A DNA stretch of 64,000 nucleotides from Loripinus fragilis (Eukaryota > Mollusca > Bivalvia > Lucinida > Lucinidae), in contig OZ026524.1 of the NCBI GenBank assembly GCA_964019695.1, forward strand, positions 64,363,066 through 64,427,065, given 5' to 3'. Position numbers and translations under genes: made by a program. The notes beneath the pieces are model-generated. The model was given only the letters and a program-made list of their open reading frames with translations, was not told the DNA's origin and searched no databases. Below, piece after piece: positions 41,791 to 51,530 of this stretch (position 1 is the first letter of the stretch; every line of letters starts with the position of its first letter).

Positions 41791-42961
41791 AACTACGGTA
41801 AATCTTGTATTAGTTCGTACAGTAAAAAATAATTATTTTTCGCTGTGTACGAACTAATAAAAATTATTTTTCTGAGAAACGGGACTGTACGAACTAATAA
41901 AATGAAATTCTGAAGATCGAAAAACGGGACCAAAAACATGCGAACATTGCCAAAGAGGGAGGAATTTCTGTTTATCCTTTTAGCCTAATTACAGGCTGAA
42001 TGTCTGATCAGTATTTTCAATTAAACTAACATTCTTAATAGCATGTGAAAGATTGAAAAGAAACAACCAAACAAAAAAGTCCGGATTGCCCTTTCAACCG
42101 ACTCGCATGCAATGTGCGTTATACCCGGCGATATCACCCGGTTACAGGCCAACTTTACATAGGCCTGCTTTACGGAAGAGATGTCACCTCGGACTTTTTC
42201 TACGACGATTGTCTTGATTGGAATCATACTCGGACCCACTGGGTCCGAGGAATCATAACAAAAATACAACTTCTGTTCACTATCGACGGCTAGCTCTACA
42301 ACGTAACAAAGCAATGTATATCGCAGCTTTCATTTTTGGTCATGATGTAGATTCTTATTTTCTTAGAGCCCTCGAAAGTGCAGCATAGTAGTAGACAAGA
42401 CAATACATGTACGTACATTCAGTGTACGCGTACACTCATTGATTCGGAATGAAAACTGAAAATGAAAATGGCGACTTCTAAGTATGAAATATGAACAACT
42501 GGAATGCAGAACTCTCATGAATCAGAGTAGTACATTTCTCTGCCTTCATATTGTAAAAGACCCACAACTTACGATTTTGCGAATGCTTATTCCATTTAAA
42601 GGCTTTGTATGAACACCTATATTTCTGCATAGGTTGGTTGGTCCGAGTCTCCATCATACGTCGTATTCCTTGTGGCGACATAACATGCTCAGCTTGTTCG
42701 CACACCCCCTTACGTGTTAGCTCGGACCCAATATAGCTCGGTGTTAGGCTGTTAGCATTTTAAGATTATGATAATGGCAATCAATGTAGAACCAGATTCC
42801 TGTACTTTGTCATCTTCGGTAGCTTGACCATGGAAAAGTCATTACATGAGAAAATCTGTCTTTCGTGATTGAGGCTGACTGACTCTTTTACATGGATGCA
42901 CATGCTAGTCTTTGCACTGCTAACTGAACGCCATGCTATCTCGTGTACACCTTGCTTTCCA

Positions 42962-43235
42962 TGCGCGGATCCAGGATTTTATGTCAGGGGGGGGGGTCCG
43001 GGTCAATCTGACAAAAAAGCCCTGACAACGTTTATTTTTAGTCCTCAGCTTATTTTACTGAAGTCAAATGGTTAATTTCGAAGAAAACCATCATTTTTCA
43101 AGGTTCCAGAGGGGGTCCAACATTTTCCATGGGGGTCCAAATTTTTCCAGGGGGGTCTAATTGCTTATACCTTATAGAAACCCATATAACTTGTAATTTT
43201 CCAGGGGGTCCGGACCCCCCCTCTGGATCCGCACT
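42962..43235 (+). mobile_element. GGATCCAGGA MITE with G-runs, copy 1
   Basis: It begins TGCGCGGATCCAGGATTTTA, contains GTCAGGGGGGGGGGTCCGG and repeated GGGGGTCCAA, and ends CCCCCTCTGGATCCGCA. Ends are inverted. An inverted copy lies 130 bp downstream. Confidence 0.78.
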
Positions 43236-43361
43236 TGCTATCTCGACCAGCAGGAGATAGCTTTTTTCCGTTAAGTCGTCGTTGGGTGGTATTTTTCAGT
43301 TTTATTTAAATTTTGATAGACCATGATTCTGTAAGCAAACAGTGGCGTCAGGCGACCCCAC

Positions 43362-43638
43362 ATGCTGATCCAGAGGGGGATTAGGGGGTCCGGACCCCCC
43401 CCCCCCCCCCTCTGGAAAATCACAAGTTATATGGGTTTCTATGGACACCCCCACCCCCTGGAAGAAGTTGGACCCCCTCCTCCCCTCTGTAATAAAACCA
43501 TTGGATCCACTCTGTAAACTGTAAAATAAGTTGATGACTAAAAAAAGCATTGTCCTGACTGTTTTCTGGCCGTCGAGCCTCGACCGCATCCCCACCACCC
43601 CCACCCCCCGCCTGACAAAAATTCCTGGATCCGCGCAT
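43362..43638 (-). mobile_element. GGATCCAGGA MITE with C-runs, copy 2 (inverted)
   Basis: In complement it follows 42962-43235 (GTTATATGGGTTTCTATGG, AATAAGTTGATGACTAAAAA and the TTCCTGGATCCGCGCATG end). It holds a run of about 17 C. The two copies face each other inside the 41796-44783 element. Confidence 0.78.
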
Positions 43639-44855
43639 GAACCCTATTCGACTTGTTCATAACGTGCAGGCCACTGTTTAATGTGTAATGTACATTTTCT
43701 TGCGTCAAGGCCATCATCACGTGCGACCCAAAACTTAACAACACGTGGCCAGAAAGACTGTGTGGATGTGCAGGCTTGTCTGAGCCTTCGCTGGTTGCAT
43801 GTGCGAGAGGTACCATAATCTCATGAACTGGCTCGTTTCATAGACAGCCCAATGTAAAGTATGATTCAGAAGCATGTATAAATCACTTTTCATCTTGGTT
43901 TGTGCGTCTGTGCGAACGTGTGATGATCCACAGGAATCATTTAATGTGTAAGACCGATAATACAATTTCATGAGAGCGCCGCGCTAGGCTCATCAGTGTC
44001 GTCTTTGTTTGATAAAAAGTTCCAACGGATATACAATGTATAATAGTTATTTTATTAGGCTTATTGCGTGCGCCTTTATGTGAAACTTAGAAATGAAATT
44101 GATGCACGCACATTTAAAGCACAGCTAATTAGTGGGGGTACGTAGGTGTCTAGATTCTTCATCCACTCCAAAACTTTGAGTTACCCGACGAGATTGCACA
44201 AAAGCACAGGCTCCCCTGAGCCTTCGCTGATAACATTTGTGATAAACACCAGCCGATATGGTTTTGTCATGCTCGGATCCAGTGATTCAAAAATTTTAAG
44301 ACGCTTGGGCATATTTATGACACAGAAAGACCAGAAAGGCTCAATGATCACAGACACGTAGGACGACACTGTGTGCATGCGCGCGTGGTTGTGTACGTGT
44401 ATTTGATTTTTATCATGACTGGACAAAATATCTCCGCGATTTGCATCAGTCAGACGTTCATTGAACCTAGCATTTATCATTGAATAAAAGTTTGGCATGC
44501 ATCAATGCTGGATGCACGCGCATAAGCGACACTGACGATCGCACTGACAGGCGAAACGCTCCTGTTCCGCTGATATGTTTGTTAACTGACGTGCTCGACG
44601 AAAAACGAAAGCATCGTAGATTGACCAAATGAACGGAAAAAACGTTGTGTACGAACTATTAAAATTACAAATAGGAAAAATGACCACTGTACGAACTAAT
44701 ACATGACATTTTGTGCTGACCGGTCATGAATAATTTATGGTGTACGAACTATTCGAGTGTACAAACTAATACAAGATTTACCGTATTAATTCTTTAATTG
44801 CTTGTGTCAATTTTATTTTGTTGTCTGCAGATAACCATTACAAACAATTTTCACT

Positions 44856-44912
44856 CAGATCAGGCATGACAAATTTTCAGGCCTGATCTAGATCAAAACT
44901 GTATGACTTTGT
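44856..44912. repeat. Hairpin repeat, CAGATCAGGC arms
   Basis: CTCAGATCAGGCATGACAAA faces TTCAGGCCTGATCTAGATC. It belongs to the 5232 family. Confidence 0.5.
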
Positions 44913-45030
44913 GATTGTATTCCTGAAAGTTTTTTGAAAAATTTAATATCGAAAAAAAGTTGGCAGACGACAAAAATGCATGCAAATTTACCCGGCATGC
45001 AAAGAGTAAGGCCTACCTATGGTATAATTC

Positions 45031-45205
45031 AAGCCTCCAGATAAGAGTGTGTAATCAAAAAGTGTTTTTCTTATTTCTCAACCAAAACATTTGTTGTGGG
45101 TACTCAGAAGAACCGTCTTAATGAGCACCCAAAACACGTGTTAAAACTGATGGATAAGAAAATAATCACAATTTTATGCTAAAAAATTTGTTTATCTAAA
45201 CCTGT
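45031..45205 (+). mobile_element. Hairpin MITE copy 11 (family H), right arm lost
   Basis: CCTCCAGATAAGAGTGTGTA, CTCAACCAAAACATTTGTTG, then GAACCGTCTTAATGAGCACC, where most of the right hairpin arm is deleted. The right end is intact (GTTTATCTAAACCTGTGG). Confidence 0.8.
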
Positions 45206-45329
45206 GGTGTAAGTATGAGAGCATGTGTGCTTAAGGGGATATATCTTTCAAAAGCTCTTACTTGCTTGAAATTATTCCTGTATAAACAAAAATTGCTTTT
45301 TTATGGAGGATACGGATACCTTTGGCCAC

Positions 45330-45412
45330 ATTTTGAGCACCCAAAACACATGTTAAAACAAATGGAAAAGAAAATAACCACAATTTAATGCTAAAATATT
45401 GCTAATCTTGAT
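45330..45412 (+). mobile_element. Hairpin MITE fragment (family H) next to the exon 12 acceptor
   Basis: The right half only: GAGCACCCAAAACACATGTT through ATGCTAAAATATTGC. It ends within about 10 bp of the acceptor TCTTTTGTAG, so the sequence just upstream of the splice site derives from the MITE. Confidence 0.75.
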
Positions 45413-45421
45413 CTTTTGTAG

Positions 45422-45575
45422 AAAACGACCAGCCTCTCATGAAGAACCCGCACAGTCTCCAGTTTCAAAGCGAACAAGAGAGGGATCTCCCGCACTGTCA
45501 ACACACAGTAGGAAATCAGGGAAGTCCGGAAGAAATCTGGATAAAGAGGGAGATCTTGACAAGCTCAGCGATAGG
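45422..45575 (+). CDS. ZC3H13: ZC3H13-like, window exon 12: KR-SP block
   Basis: Acceptor TGATCTTTTGTAG, donor ATAGG|GTATG. It reads RKRPASHEEPAQSPVSKRTR, EGSPALSTHSRKSGKSGRN, LDKEGDLDKLSDR. Vertebrate ZC3H13 has a KKRYRNEGSPSPRQSPKRRR block after the RE tract, and this exon is in the same position with the same SP and KR pattern. It is a likely nuclear-localisation and phosphorylation segment. Ends in phase 0. Confidence 0.87.
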
Positions 45576-45637
45576 GTATGTACTTGAGGTCAAGATAAAC
45601 AAAAATTAATCCAATTATAAACCCAATCACCTTTTAT

Positions 45638-45841
45638 AGTAAAACCTGTCCTAAGCGGCCAGTCAAAAAGAAGACAAAAATTGGTTTTCAATACCTATTA
45701 TCACTTAATGTAGGTCGAAAGTATTGCAGAATGCTCCAAGAGAGCATTCTGCAATACTTGCGATCTTCATTAAACTACCATTTGTCTTTAAGACCTTTGT
45801 TTTGTCTGCTTTTGAGTGGCCACTTAAGACAGGTTTTACTG
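45638..45841. mobile_element. AGTAAAACCTGTC MITE, copy 1
   Basis: The left end AGTAAAACCTGTCCTAAGCG and the complement of the right end AGTAAAACCTGTCTTAAGTG match, and both are flanked by TA. The centre is a hairpin GTATTGCAGAATGCTCCAAG/AGAGCATTCTGCAATAC. TA sites suggest Tc1/mariner-type mobilisation. It lies 62 bp after the exon 12 donor. Confidence 0.85.
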
Positions 45842-45844
45842 TAT

Positions 45845-46130
45845 AGCTATGGTTTCCTCTTTAATGGCATGATAGTGGGTCAGTCCTGAGGCTCGATGAC
45901 AACCTCAACATAAACTTTCATCGGTGGAGTGGTGCCTGATGCATGTCTTTGACTGGGCTCGCCGTGGCTCAACTTGAGGTTTTCTTTAGCTCTGAATGTC
46001 TGTGATCAATGATTCAAGGGGCTTCTTCTTTGTTTCATTATTCTATGATTGTTTGTTTCTCTGTGATTAGCATTGCATAAGTGAAGAAGGCTTCATGCAA
46101 GCTAAATAATTTCTGTGTTTTAACATAGGG
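45845..46130. other. Intron sequence with no recognised feature
   Basis: No open frame, hairpin or repeat boundary recognised. Confidence 0.35.
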
Positions 46131-46132
46131 TT

Positions 46133-46380
46133 CAAGCTGGGCCCTGTCAGTAGGAAGAAGTGACTTCTCCCTCCAGGAAAATTAGGGAGAAGTCACTATC
46201 AGACAGGTAGAAGTTATAGCGCAAAATTACGACATTTTCTGTCAGTTTAGAAGCAAATTAGTCATTACACATACTATTGCCATTAAATGGAAGGAGAATA
46301 CGATGCAGTGGTGGTAGATTGTCACCACAGTTTGTGTGGTGACAGAATGAAAATGAGTCTTCCCTGGGTCCCATTTAGGG
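46133..46380 (+). repeat. Interspersed repeat, inverted relative to 10107-10372
   Basis: AGGGTTCAAGCTGGGCCCTG, AATTAGGGAGAAGTCACTAT, TGGTAGATTGTCACCACAGT and GAATGAAAATGAGTCTTCCC match the complement of the earlier copy in order. Confidence 0.65.
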
Positions 46381-46485
46381 GAAAATTTCAGCCCATAGGT
46401 GACTATTTTGCCCTAGTCACCTTCTAACTTATTCCCTTTAAATTACGAGCAGCAGAGTATAGGGAGAAGATTTCACACCCTCCTC

Positions 46486-47040
46486 CCTATTGTTGTTGCT
46501 ACCATTGTGTGTGGGAGCTTTGTGTCGGGTCTTTGCTTTAGGGTACAGGGTGGCCAATCACATGGTCTGCCTGATTGGGTTCACAGACTTTACAAGCCAG
46601 TAATTGCTGCAGTTTTCCAGATTACCTCGAACAATAAAGTGTGTACCCGATTGCGGAGAATTTCCCATTTTTTCTTCAGTTGTTTGAGGTCATCTGAGAA
46701 ACAACGGCAAACCCAGGAGAAACTTTGCCACAGTCTTGTGCTGAAAAACATGAGGGTTTTTTTTGCACTTTACGGGATGAAATTTGACTTAGTCTTGGTA
46801 TTAGGAATTACTGGTTCAGGAAATCCCTGAACCCAATCATGCTGACCACCTGATTGGCCACCTTGTGGTATGTTTTTTGGCATCCTTTCTAGTTTACCAA
46901 TCATCTTGCTGAGGAAGAGTGAGCTGGTTGCTTTACTTTTAATTGTGTTGAGGCTGTCTGTGTTCTGTGTTTGTTTCTCACGATGCCGTGGGTTGATCTG
47001 CAGTCTGCGATTGTGGCAGCTCCTGGTCACAAACAGTAGA
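46486..47040. repeat. Repeat with GGTGGCCAATCA inverted inner segments
   Basis: AGGGTGGCCAATCACATGGT faces CACCTGATTGGCCACCTTG. Also CTGATTGGGTTCA faces TGAACCCAATCATG. The outer TGTGTGGGAGCTTTGTGTCG and GCTGGTTGCTTTACTTTTAA parts resemble a segment inside the 4.6-kb element at about 24730-24930, so one sequence family occurs in both places. Confidence 0.55.
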
Positions 47041-47234
47041 ACTTCAGTGGCTTGAACTCTGATGGCTCATTCACCTGCGTTGGCTAGAACTATCATTATG
47101 ATCACCACAGGTCATTTTTTGCATAATCCACCCTGGATGGCTGGAACTACTCTTGGTTAGAACTACTTTTCATGGACCGAAGCATGTTCGGACCATTGAA
47201 GTTCTACTGTACTTAATTTTTTATCGTTTGTAAT

Positions 47235-47745
47235 ATATTCTCATGCTAATAAAAGAAGGTCACCCCAAATTCACCGGTTTTGTTGAAAGTAAAACAGATA
47301 TGAACATGTTATGAATATAAATTTATATATTGTAAGTCATATCTTGTATGACCGCCACCTTTATGAATGCATTCTATGAGGCTTTTGCACATGCTTGAAA
47401 GAAGCCGGGGGTTGTACCCCACCCCCTTGTTGAAAACATTGCCATTGATCAACCAGCTAGCTAAAGTGTTCGAATTCGGGAAATATGGCAGCTGGGAAGG
47501 GATAAAATCATGTATCCGCCGGCCTAGAATATCCCGGGGGTGGCTGATCATAGATGGATCGGCACCAGAAGGCCAATCAAAGGGGTATGACATGACCACC
47601 AAACAGTTCCTTGCAGGTATGCTGGCATTATCTTGCTGGAAGAGAAAATTGTTTCCAGCATTCTGATAAATTTGGAGGACGTGTGGGTGAAGGGCTTCAT
47701 CTACATAGCGTGGCCTGTAAGTGACCCCCGAATTACTATGCAAAT
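47235..47745 (-). pseudogene. Tc1/mariner transposase C-terminal remnant
   Basis: The minus-strand frame contains NSGVTYRPRYVDEALHPHVL, FLFQQDNASIPARN (the QxDNAxxHxA motif with the second catalytic Asp), DILGRRI and a terminal GGGHTRYD. These are in the order of a Tc1/mariner C-terminal half. The WPA.SPDLNPIEH block is recognisable but broken. The gene is 5'-truncated and not functional. Confidence 0.8.
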
Positions 47746-47812
47746 TAAACGAACCTTATACAAAGCTCGAGTTGGCCTTTTTTTTAGCATGAGTATATAA
47801 TATCTCTTACAG

Positions 47813-47869
47813 GGCAGTGACAGATCAAGACATACAGCAAGAAGTAAGGGGAGAGAGGACAAACTTGGG
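47813..47869 (+). CDS. ZC3H13: ZC3H13-like, window exon 13 (57 nt)
   Basis: Acceptor AATATCTCTTACAG, donor TTGGG|GTGAG. It reads GSDRSRHTARSKGREDKLG, 19 codons in phase 0 on both sides, so it could be skipped without a frameshift. RS-type composition fits its neighbours, but the exon is short and rests on splice sites, frame and composition only. Confidence 0.72.
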
Positions 47870-47882
47870 GTGAGTATATATA

Positions 47883-48088
47883 GCAAAACCTGCATAAAAC
47901 GGCCACTCAAAAAAAAGACAAAACAAAGACCTAAATGACAAATGGTAGCTTAATGAAGGTCAAAAGTGTTGCAGAATGATCCCCCTTGGAGCATTCTGCA
48001 ATACTTTTTACCTGCATTAAGCGATAATTGGTCTTGAAACCCAATTTTCAGCCATTTTGAGAGTGGCCGTTTTACACGGGTTTTACTG
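47883..48088. mobile_element. AGTAAAACCTGTC MITE, copy 2
   Basis: Left end AGCAAAACCTGCATAAAACG, right end CGTTTTACACGGGTTTTACT, TA-flanked. Inner hairpin GTTGCAGAATGATCC/GGAGCATTCTGCAATAC. It starts only about 12 bases after the donor of window exon 13. Confidence 0.82.
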
Positions 48089-48166
48089 TATACATATAGA
48101 ACATAGCAGCTATATCGCTAGATCTGCATTAGCTTAGCTCAAGAATAGCAGTTCACTTGATAAGCA

Positions 48167-48364
48167 TGGAGCACAGTGGCTCAGTGGTAGAGTGCCTGTC
48201 TTGAGGCCGAGGGGCCGCGGGTTCGAGCCTCACCAGCCTTACTGCGTTGTGGTCCTTGAGCAAGACACAATTATCCTAGCTTAGTACTTGTCAACCCAGG
48301 AAGACCCGTCCCTGTTTAACTGAAAGATTGTTGATTGGACGTAAAGAATCAAATCAAACAAAAA
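48167..48364 (+). mobile_element. SINE family B, full length
   Basis: Head GGAGCACAGTGGCTCAGTGG, box B GGGTTCGAGCCTC, 3' end TGGACGTAAAGAATCAAATC. The 12-bp duplication ACTTGATAAGCA lies at 48155-48166 and 48365-48376. Confidence 0.92.
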
Positions 48365-48399
48365 ACTTGATAAGCACACTTGCTCTTATACTTACACCA

Positions 48400-48527
48400 C
48401 AGGTTTAGATAAACAATTTTTTTAGCATAAAATGGTTAATATTTTGTTGCCCATCAGTTTTAACATACGTTTTGGGTGCTCAAAAGAACCGTCTCATTGA
48501 GACGGTTCTTTTGAGTACCAACAACAG
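48400..48527 (-). mobile_element. Hairpin MITE copy 13 (family H), truncated
   Basis: CACAGGTTTAGATAAACAAT to a perfect hairpin GAACCGTCTCA/TGAGACGGTTC and GAGTACCAACAACAG, where it stops. The right third is missing. Confidence 0.82.
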
Positions 48528-48574
48528 CCTGTTGATCTGGATCTACATTGTTAATATAGGAATGAAATTTTATT

Positions 48575-48690
48575 TGTTGGTTTTTATCTATGTGTAAACT
48601 CTGGCAAATCACTCACCGATTGAATAAAGCCCAAAGGGCTTTATGTTAAATTTGTGAGTGATACGCCGAAATTTACACATGAATAAAAAA
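48575..48690. repeat. Palindromic repeat
   Basis: ATGTGTAAACTCTGGCAAAT and CACTCAC face GTGAGTG and GAAATTTACACAT. The centre AAGCCCAAAGGGCTTTA is itself a hairpin. Confidence 0.6.
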
Positions 48691-48699
48691 ACACAATAA

Positions 48700-49670
48700 T
48701 AATTTTTTTTCCTTATAATTCCAACAAAACAGCACATTTATGAAGCCTAAAGTGTTGTTGACAACATTTCAAACACAAAAGCCCACTGAAGGAAAATAGT
48801 TTGTAACCTCTGTCTATGAAAGATGGGGCAGCCATCTTGAAACTTCTGTCAGTTCAAAACTTTGTTTTGCTAAATAATGATTAAAATTGCACTCTATCTG
48901 GAGCGAATATGTGAGTATGAGATCAAAAACAACTCCATTTAGTTTGGAATTGTTTTCTTTAGCTGGCTGGGCTCTTTGAAGAACATTTATATTTAGGCCC
49001 TACCACAGATGGGGTTAACGAAGCACTTACCTTCCATATTAATAGGATGTTAGCGTGAATTTAAAAAAAAAGTGTGATTTGACATGTTCAAACTGCGTTG
49101 AAACAATTCGTTGTTGATGTAGCCTAGGCATTGTTTTGATGGTGATTCTCTTCAATGAGGTGACTGTTTGTTAAGTGACATCACATAACTTGTCATCCAT
49201 TTCCTTTCTTAGAGTTCCCCCCCGTTGCTTTGAAGATGCACCAGCATGTATAGGGTAAAGGCTTTCACATAAGCTTTCGAACATGCTTAACTATATTAAA
49301 ACTGGTGAAAATTTTATAGTATTATGTACAGTTTGTTATTATCAACACAATCTACTACTGTGAAATCAAGGCAGGTATCAAATATTCCTGCGCATGGGGT
49401 TTTATCGAAGTGTAAAAACAATTTAATTTTGCCAACGGACATTCAAAATCTTTGGAAAAATGATAAAAACATTGAGTTGGAATTACAAGAAAACAACAAC
49501 AGAATAATTAAATTCTGAGGATGATAGATAAATAAGCACTTGCGAGTAAAAAGTCAAATATTGGGGATATTACTCAAATAGTATAGTATAGTCCAAATAC
49601 CAGATGTTATATTTGCAAGTGTTTATTATGACTATCTGGAGTATTATAAAGTTATTAAAACACACTTTTT
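48700..49670. other. Intron sequence with no recognised feature
   Basis: AT-rich. The 64-codon open frame at 49324-49518 has no domain and no splice support. Confidence 0.4.
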
Positions 49671-49674
49671 CCAG

Positions 49675-49860
49675 GCCTCCAGATAAGAGTGCGTACCTGA
49701 AAATTATTTTTCTTATTTCTCAACCAAAACATATGTTGTGGGTACTCAAAAGAACCGTCTCGATGAGACGTTACTTTTGAGCACCCAAAACTTATGTTTA
49801 AATAGATAGGGTAGAAAATAATCGCAATTTTACGCTAAATTTTTTTGCTTAACTGGCCCT
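49675..49860 (+). mobile_element. Hairpin MITE copy 14 (family H)
   Basis: CAGGCCTCCAGATAAGAGTG start, hairpin GAACCGTCTCG/TGAGACGTTAC with two changes, end TTGCTTAACTGGCCC. Confidence 0.82.
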
Positions 49861-49961
49861 ATGTTTTTCTTGAACTAAGCTACTGGTATTTCTACATACT
49901 TTTACCATTATTTTAATAGACTGTAGGGATAGTTTCATAATTCTCTTCTTCGGTCATCCGG

Positions 49962-50612
49962 GTATTTTAGGCTTGATTTCACATTGAAGAGATCCGCTGA
50001 ACTATTCCTGACACAAGAGGAATGTGTCGGGAGGCTTTTGCTATGGAAAGAGGCCATTGAGAAGAAGGGGTTGAGGGTAAATGCAGGAAAGACAAAGGTC
50101 ATGATCTGTGGTACAGGCCTGGACCTCTTGCAGAGTTCAGGCAAATACCCATGCGCTGTCTGTCGTACAGGAGTAGGCAACAACAGGATCTACTGCAATG
50201 GCTGCAAAATTTGGGTGCATAAGAAATGCAGTGGGCTACAAGGACTGACACCAAATCCTGATTATAGGTGTGCAAGGTGCATGGAAAATGCCCGCCCTAT
50301 TGATGGTAGGCCACAGAATGAAGTCCAGGTCGGACCTGATAAGCTTGAGGTGGTAGCTTCCTTCTGCTACCTGGGTGACATGCTTTCTGCTGGTGGAGGC
50401 TGTGAAATAGCGGTCACTACTCGTGTGGAAACAGCCTGGAAGAAGTTCAGGGAGCTACTACCAGTTCTCACATCCCGCCACCTCTCTTACAAGACACGTG
50501 GCCATGTATACACTCTTGCGTATGGAGCGCCATGCTCGATGCCAGTGAAACTTGGCCACTGACCAAGAAGAACCTGCAGCTCTTGCAGCGCAATGATAGG
50601 GCCATGAGGATT
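49962..50612 (+). pseudogene. RTE LINE fragment with PHD-like finger
   Basis: The frame from 49984 has QEECVGRLLLWKEAIEKKGL, NAGKTKVMICG and the same C4-H-C3 finger as 16716-17594 (CAVC, CNGC, WVHKKC, CARC), then the VASFCYLGDMLSAGGGCE block. It is truncated at both ends: the endonuclease and most of the RT are absent, and sequence similarity stops after QRNDRAM. It still carries the bases that are missing after YADD in the 14183 copy. Confidence 0.86.
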
Positions 50613-50619
50613 CTCATGA

Positions 50620-51100
50620 AATATCATGCCGTATTTGTTATTTTTGAAAAAGTGGCAAAATTTGCAATTGTCGTCTGCTACAAATTATAGGTTGCGCTTA
50701 AAGGATAGGTGGCGCTTTAAGGGTTAAGAGAATCGCTTGTTTATTTTTTTAAGATACACACATGCACAAACAGCCTTTATAAAACATTTTATGATGTCAC
50801 ATTTTGAACAGGAATATGGCCTTTGTCACCAATTTAGTAAGAGTTGCCTCTCTTAGTAAGTGTGCAATTCTAGTTAGTTCCCTTGGATTTTTTTTAACTC
50901 CTTTAGAAGAATTAATTTTCTAGTTAGCTCCCTTAACAGACTTCACATATTGTAGATGAATTTATAATTTAAAAACATCTTCTTTACCCGTTTCTTTGGG
51001 GTCTAGAATATAATTTATGTTAAAATATAATATAAAACATATTAATTTTATTGAAGAATGATTATTTTGTGTAAAGCTGTACAAATAAAATTGAAAGGAA
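50620..51100. other. Intron sequence with no recognised feature
   Basis: AT-rich. The region upstream of 51107 holds no open frame of note. Confidence 0.35.
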
Positions 51101-51106
51101 CTCAAT

Positions 51107-51159
51107 ATGCAAATATGGGAAATTGAAAATATGCATCAGTATAAAAGCAGGTTTATAAA
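51107..51159 (+). promoter_or_regulatory. Upstream promoter region of tRNA-Sec (octamer and TATA)
   Basis: TATAAA at 51154-51159 lies 24-29 bases upstream of the tRNA. An octamer ATGCAAAT lies at 51107-51114. tRNA-Sec genes of animals use a type 3 RNA polymerase III promoter with a TATA box near -30 and a PSE further up. The TATA spacing fits. I cannot define the PSE, and the octamer could be chance. Confidence 0.6.
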
Positions 51160-51182
51160 GAGTTGGGAATCAGGAGGATTAT

Positions 51183-51269
51183 GCCTGAATGATCCTCAGT
51201 GGTCTGGGGTGCAGGCTTCAAACCTGTAGCTGATTGACGTCAGAGTGGTTCAATTCCACCTTTCGGGCG
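51183..51269 (+). tRNA. tRNA-Sec (anticodon TCA)
   Basis: The 87 bases fold as selenocysteine tRNA. The acceptor GCCTGAA pairs with TTTCGGGC, including one G-U pair. The six-base D stem CCTCAG/CTGGGG, anticodon arm GCAGG-CTTCAAA-CCTGT with TCA at 51218-51220, long variable arm CTGAT/GTCAG, and T arm GTGG-TTCAATT-CCAC follow. The central part is the same as in human tRNA-Sec as I remember it. The variable arm differs from it by paired changes that keep the stem, so the gene looks intact and under selection. It decodes UGA for selenoproteins. It lies in the sense orientation in the intron between window exons 13 and 14. Confidence 0.96.
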
Positions 51270-51270
51270 G

Positions 51271-51274
51271 TTTT
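51271..51274 (+). terminator. RNA polymerase III terminator of tRNA-Sec
   Basis: TTTT directly follows the tRNA 3' end with one G between. A run of four T on the non-template strand is sufficient for Pol III termination. Confidence 0.75.
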
Positions 51275-51417
51275 ATCAATTCATGAAATTATTTTTTTTT
51301 AAAGGCATGAGTTTAACTTTGCATGCTTGGTAATTTTGGATGTTTTTTCTGTTATCTGCTGATCTTTTTCAAAATAAACTGTTTCAAAAAATTCCTTCAT
51401 GAATACCATAAGAGTGT

Positions 51418-51530
51418 AAAACAGTTTGGATCAGGATCAGGCCCAACATTTTGTTGGGTCTGATCTGGGTCCAAGCTGTTTGCAAAGGTTATCAGCAGAT
51501 AACAAAAGTCACCACAAGCGGGGAAAGTTT
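51418..51530. repeat. Hairpin repeat, GATCAGGCCCAACA arms
   Basis: GGATCAGGCCCAACATTTTG faces TTGGGTCTGATCTGGGTCC, followed by TTTGCAAAGGTTATCAGCAG. It is the same unit as 32918-33020. Confidence 0.65.

Larger units (their letters stand above)
41796..44783. mobile_element. 3.0-kb TA-flanked element with repeated TGTACGAACTAATA at both ends
   Basis: The left end CGGTAAATCTTGTATTAGTT and the complement of the right end match over about 26 bases. TA lies outside both (41794-41795 and 44784-44785). The motif TGTACGAACTAATA, or a one-base variant, occurs about three times in the first 110 bases and four times in the last 150. The interior has no recognised transposase. Compared with the surrounding introns it looks richer in CG dinucleotides (for example TACCCGGCGATATCACCCGG near 42122). 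It also carries an inverted pair of smaller elements. The superfamily is unknown. Confidence 0.82.
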
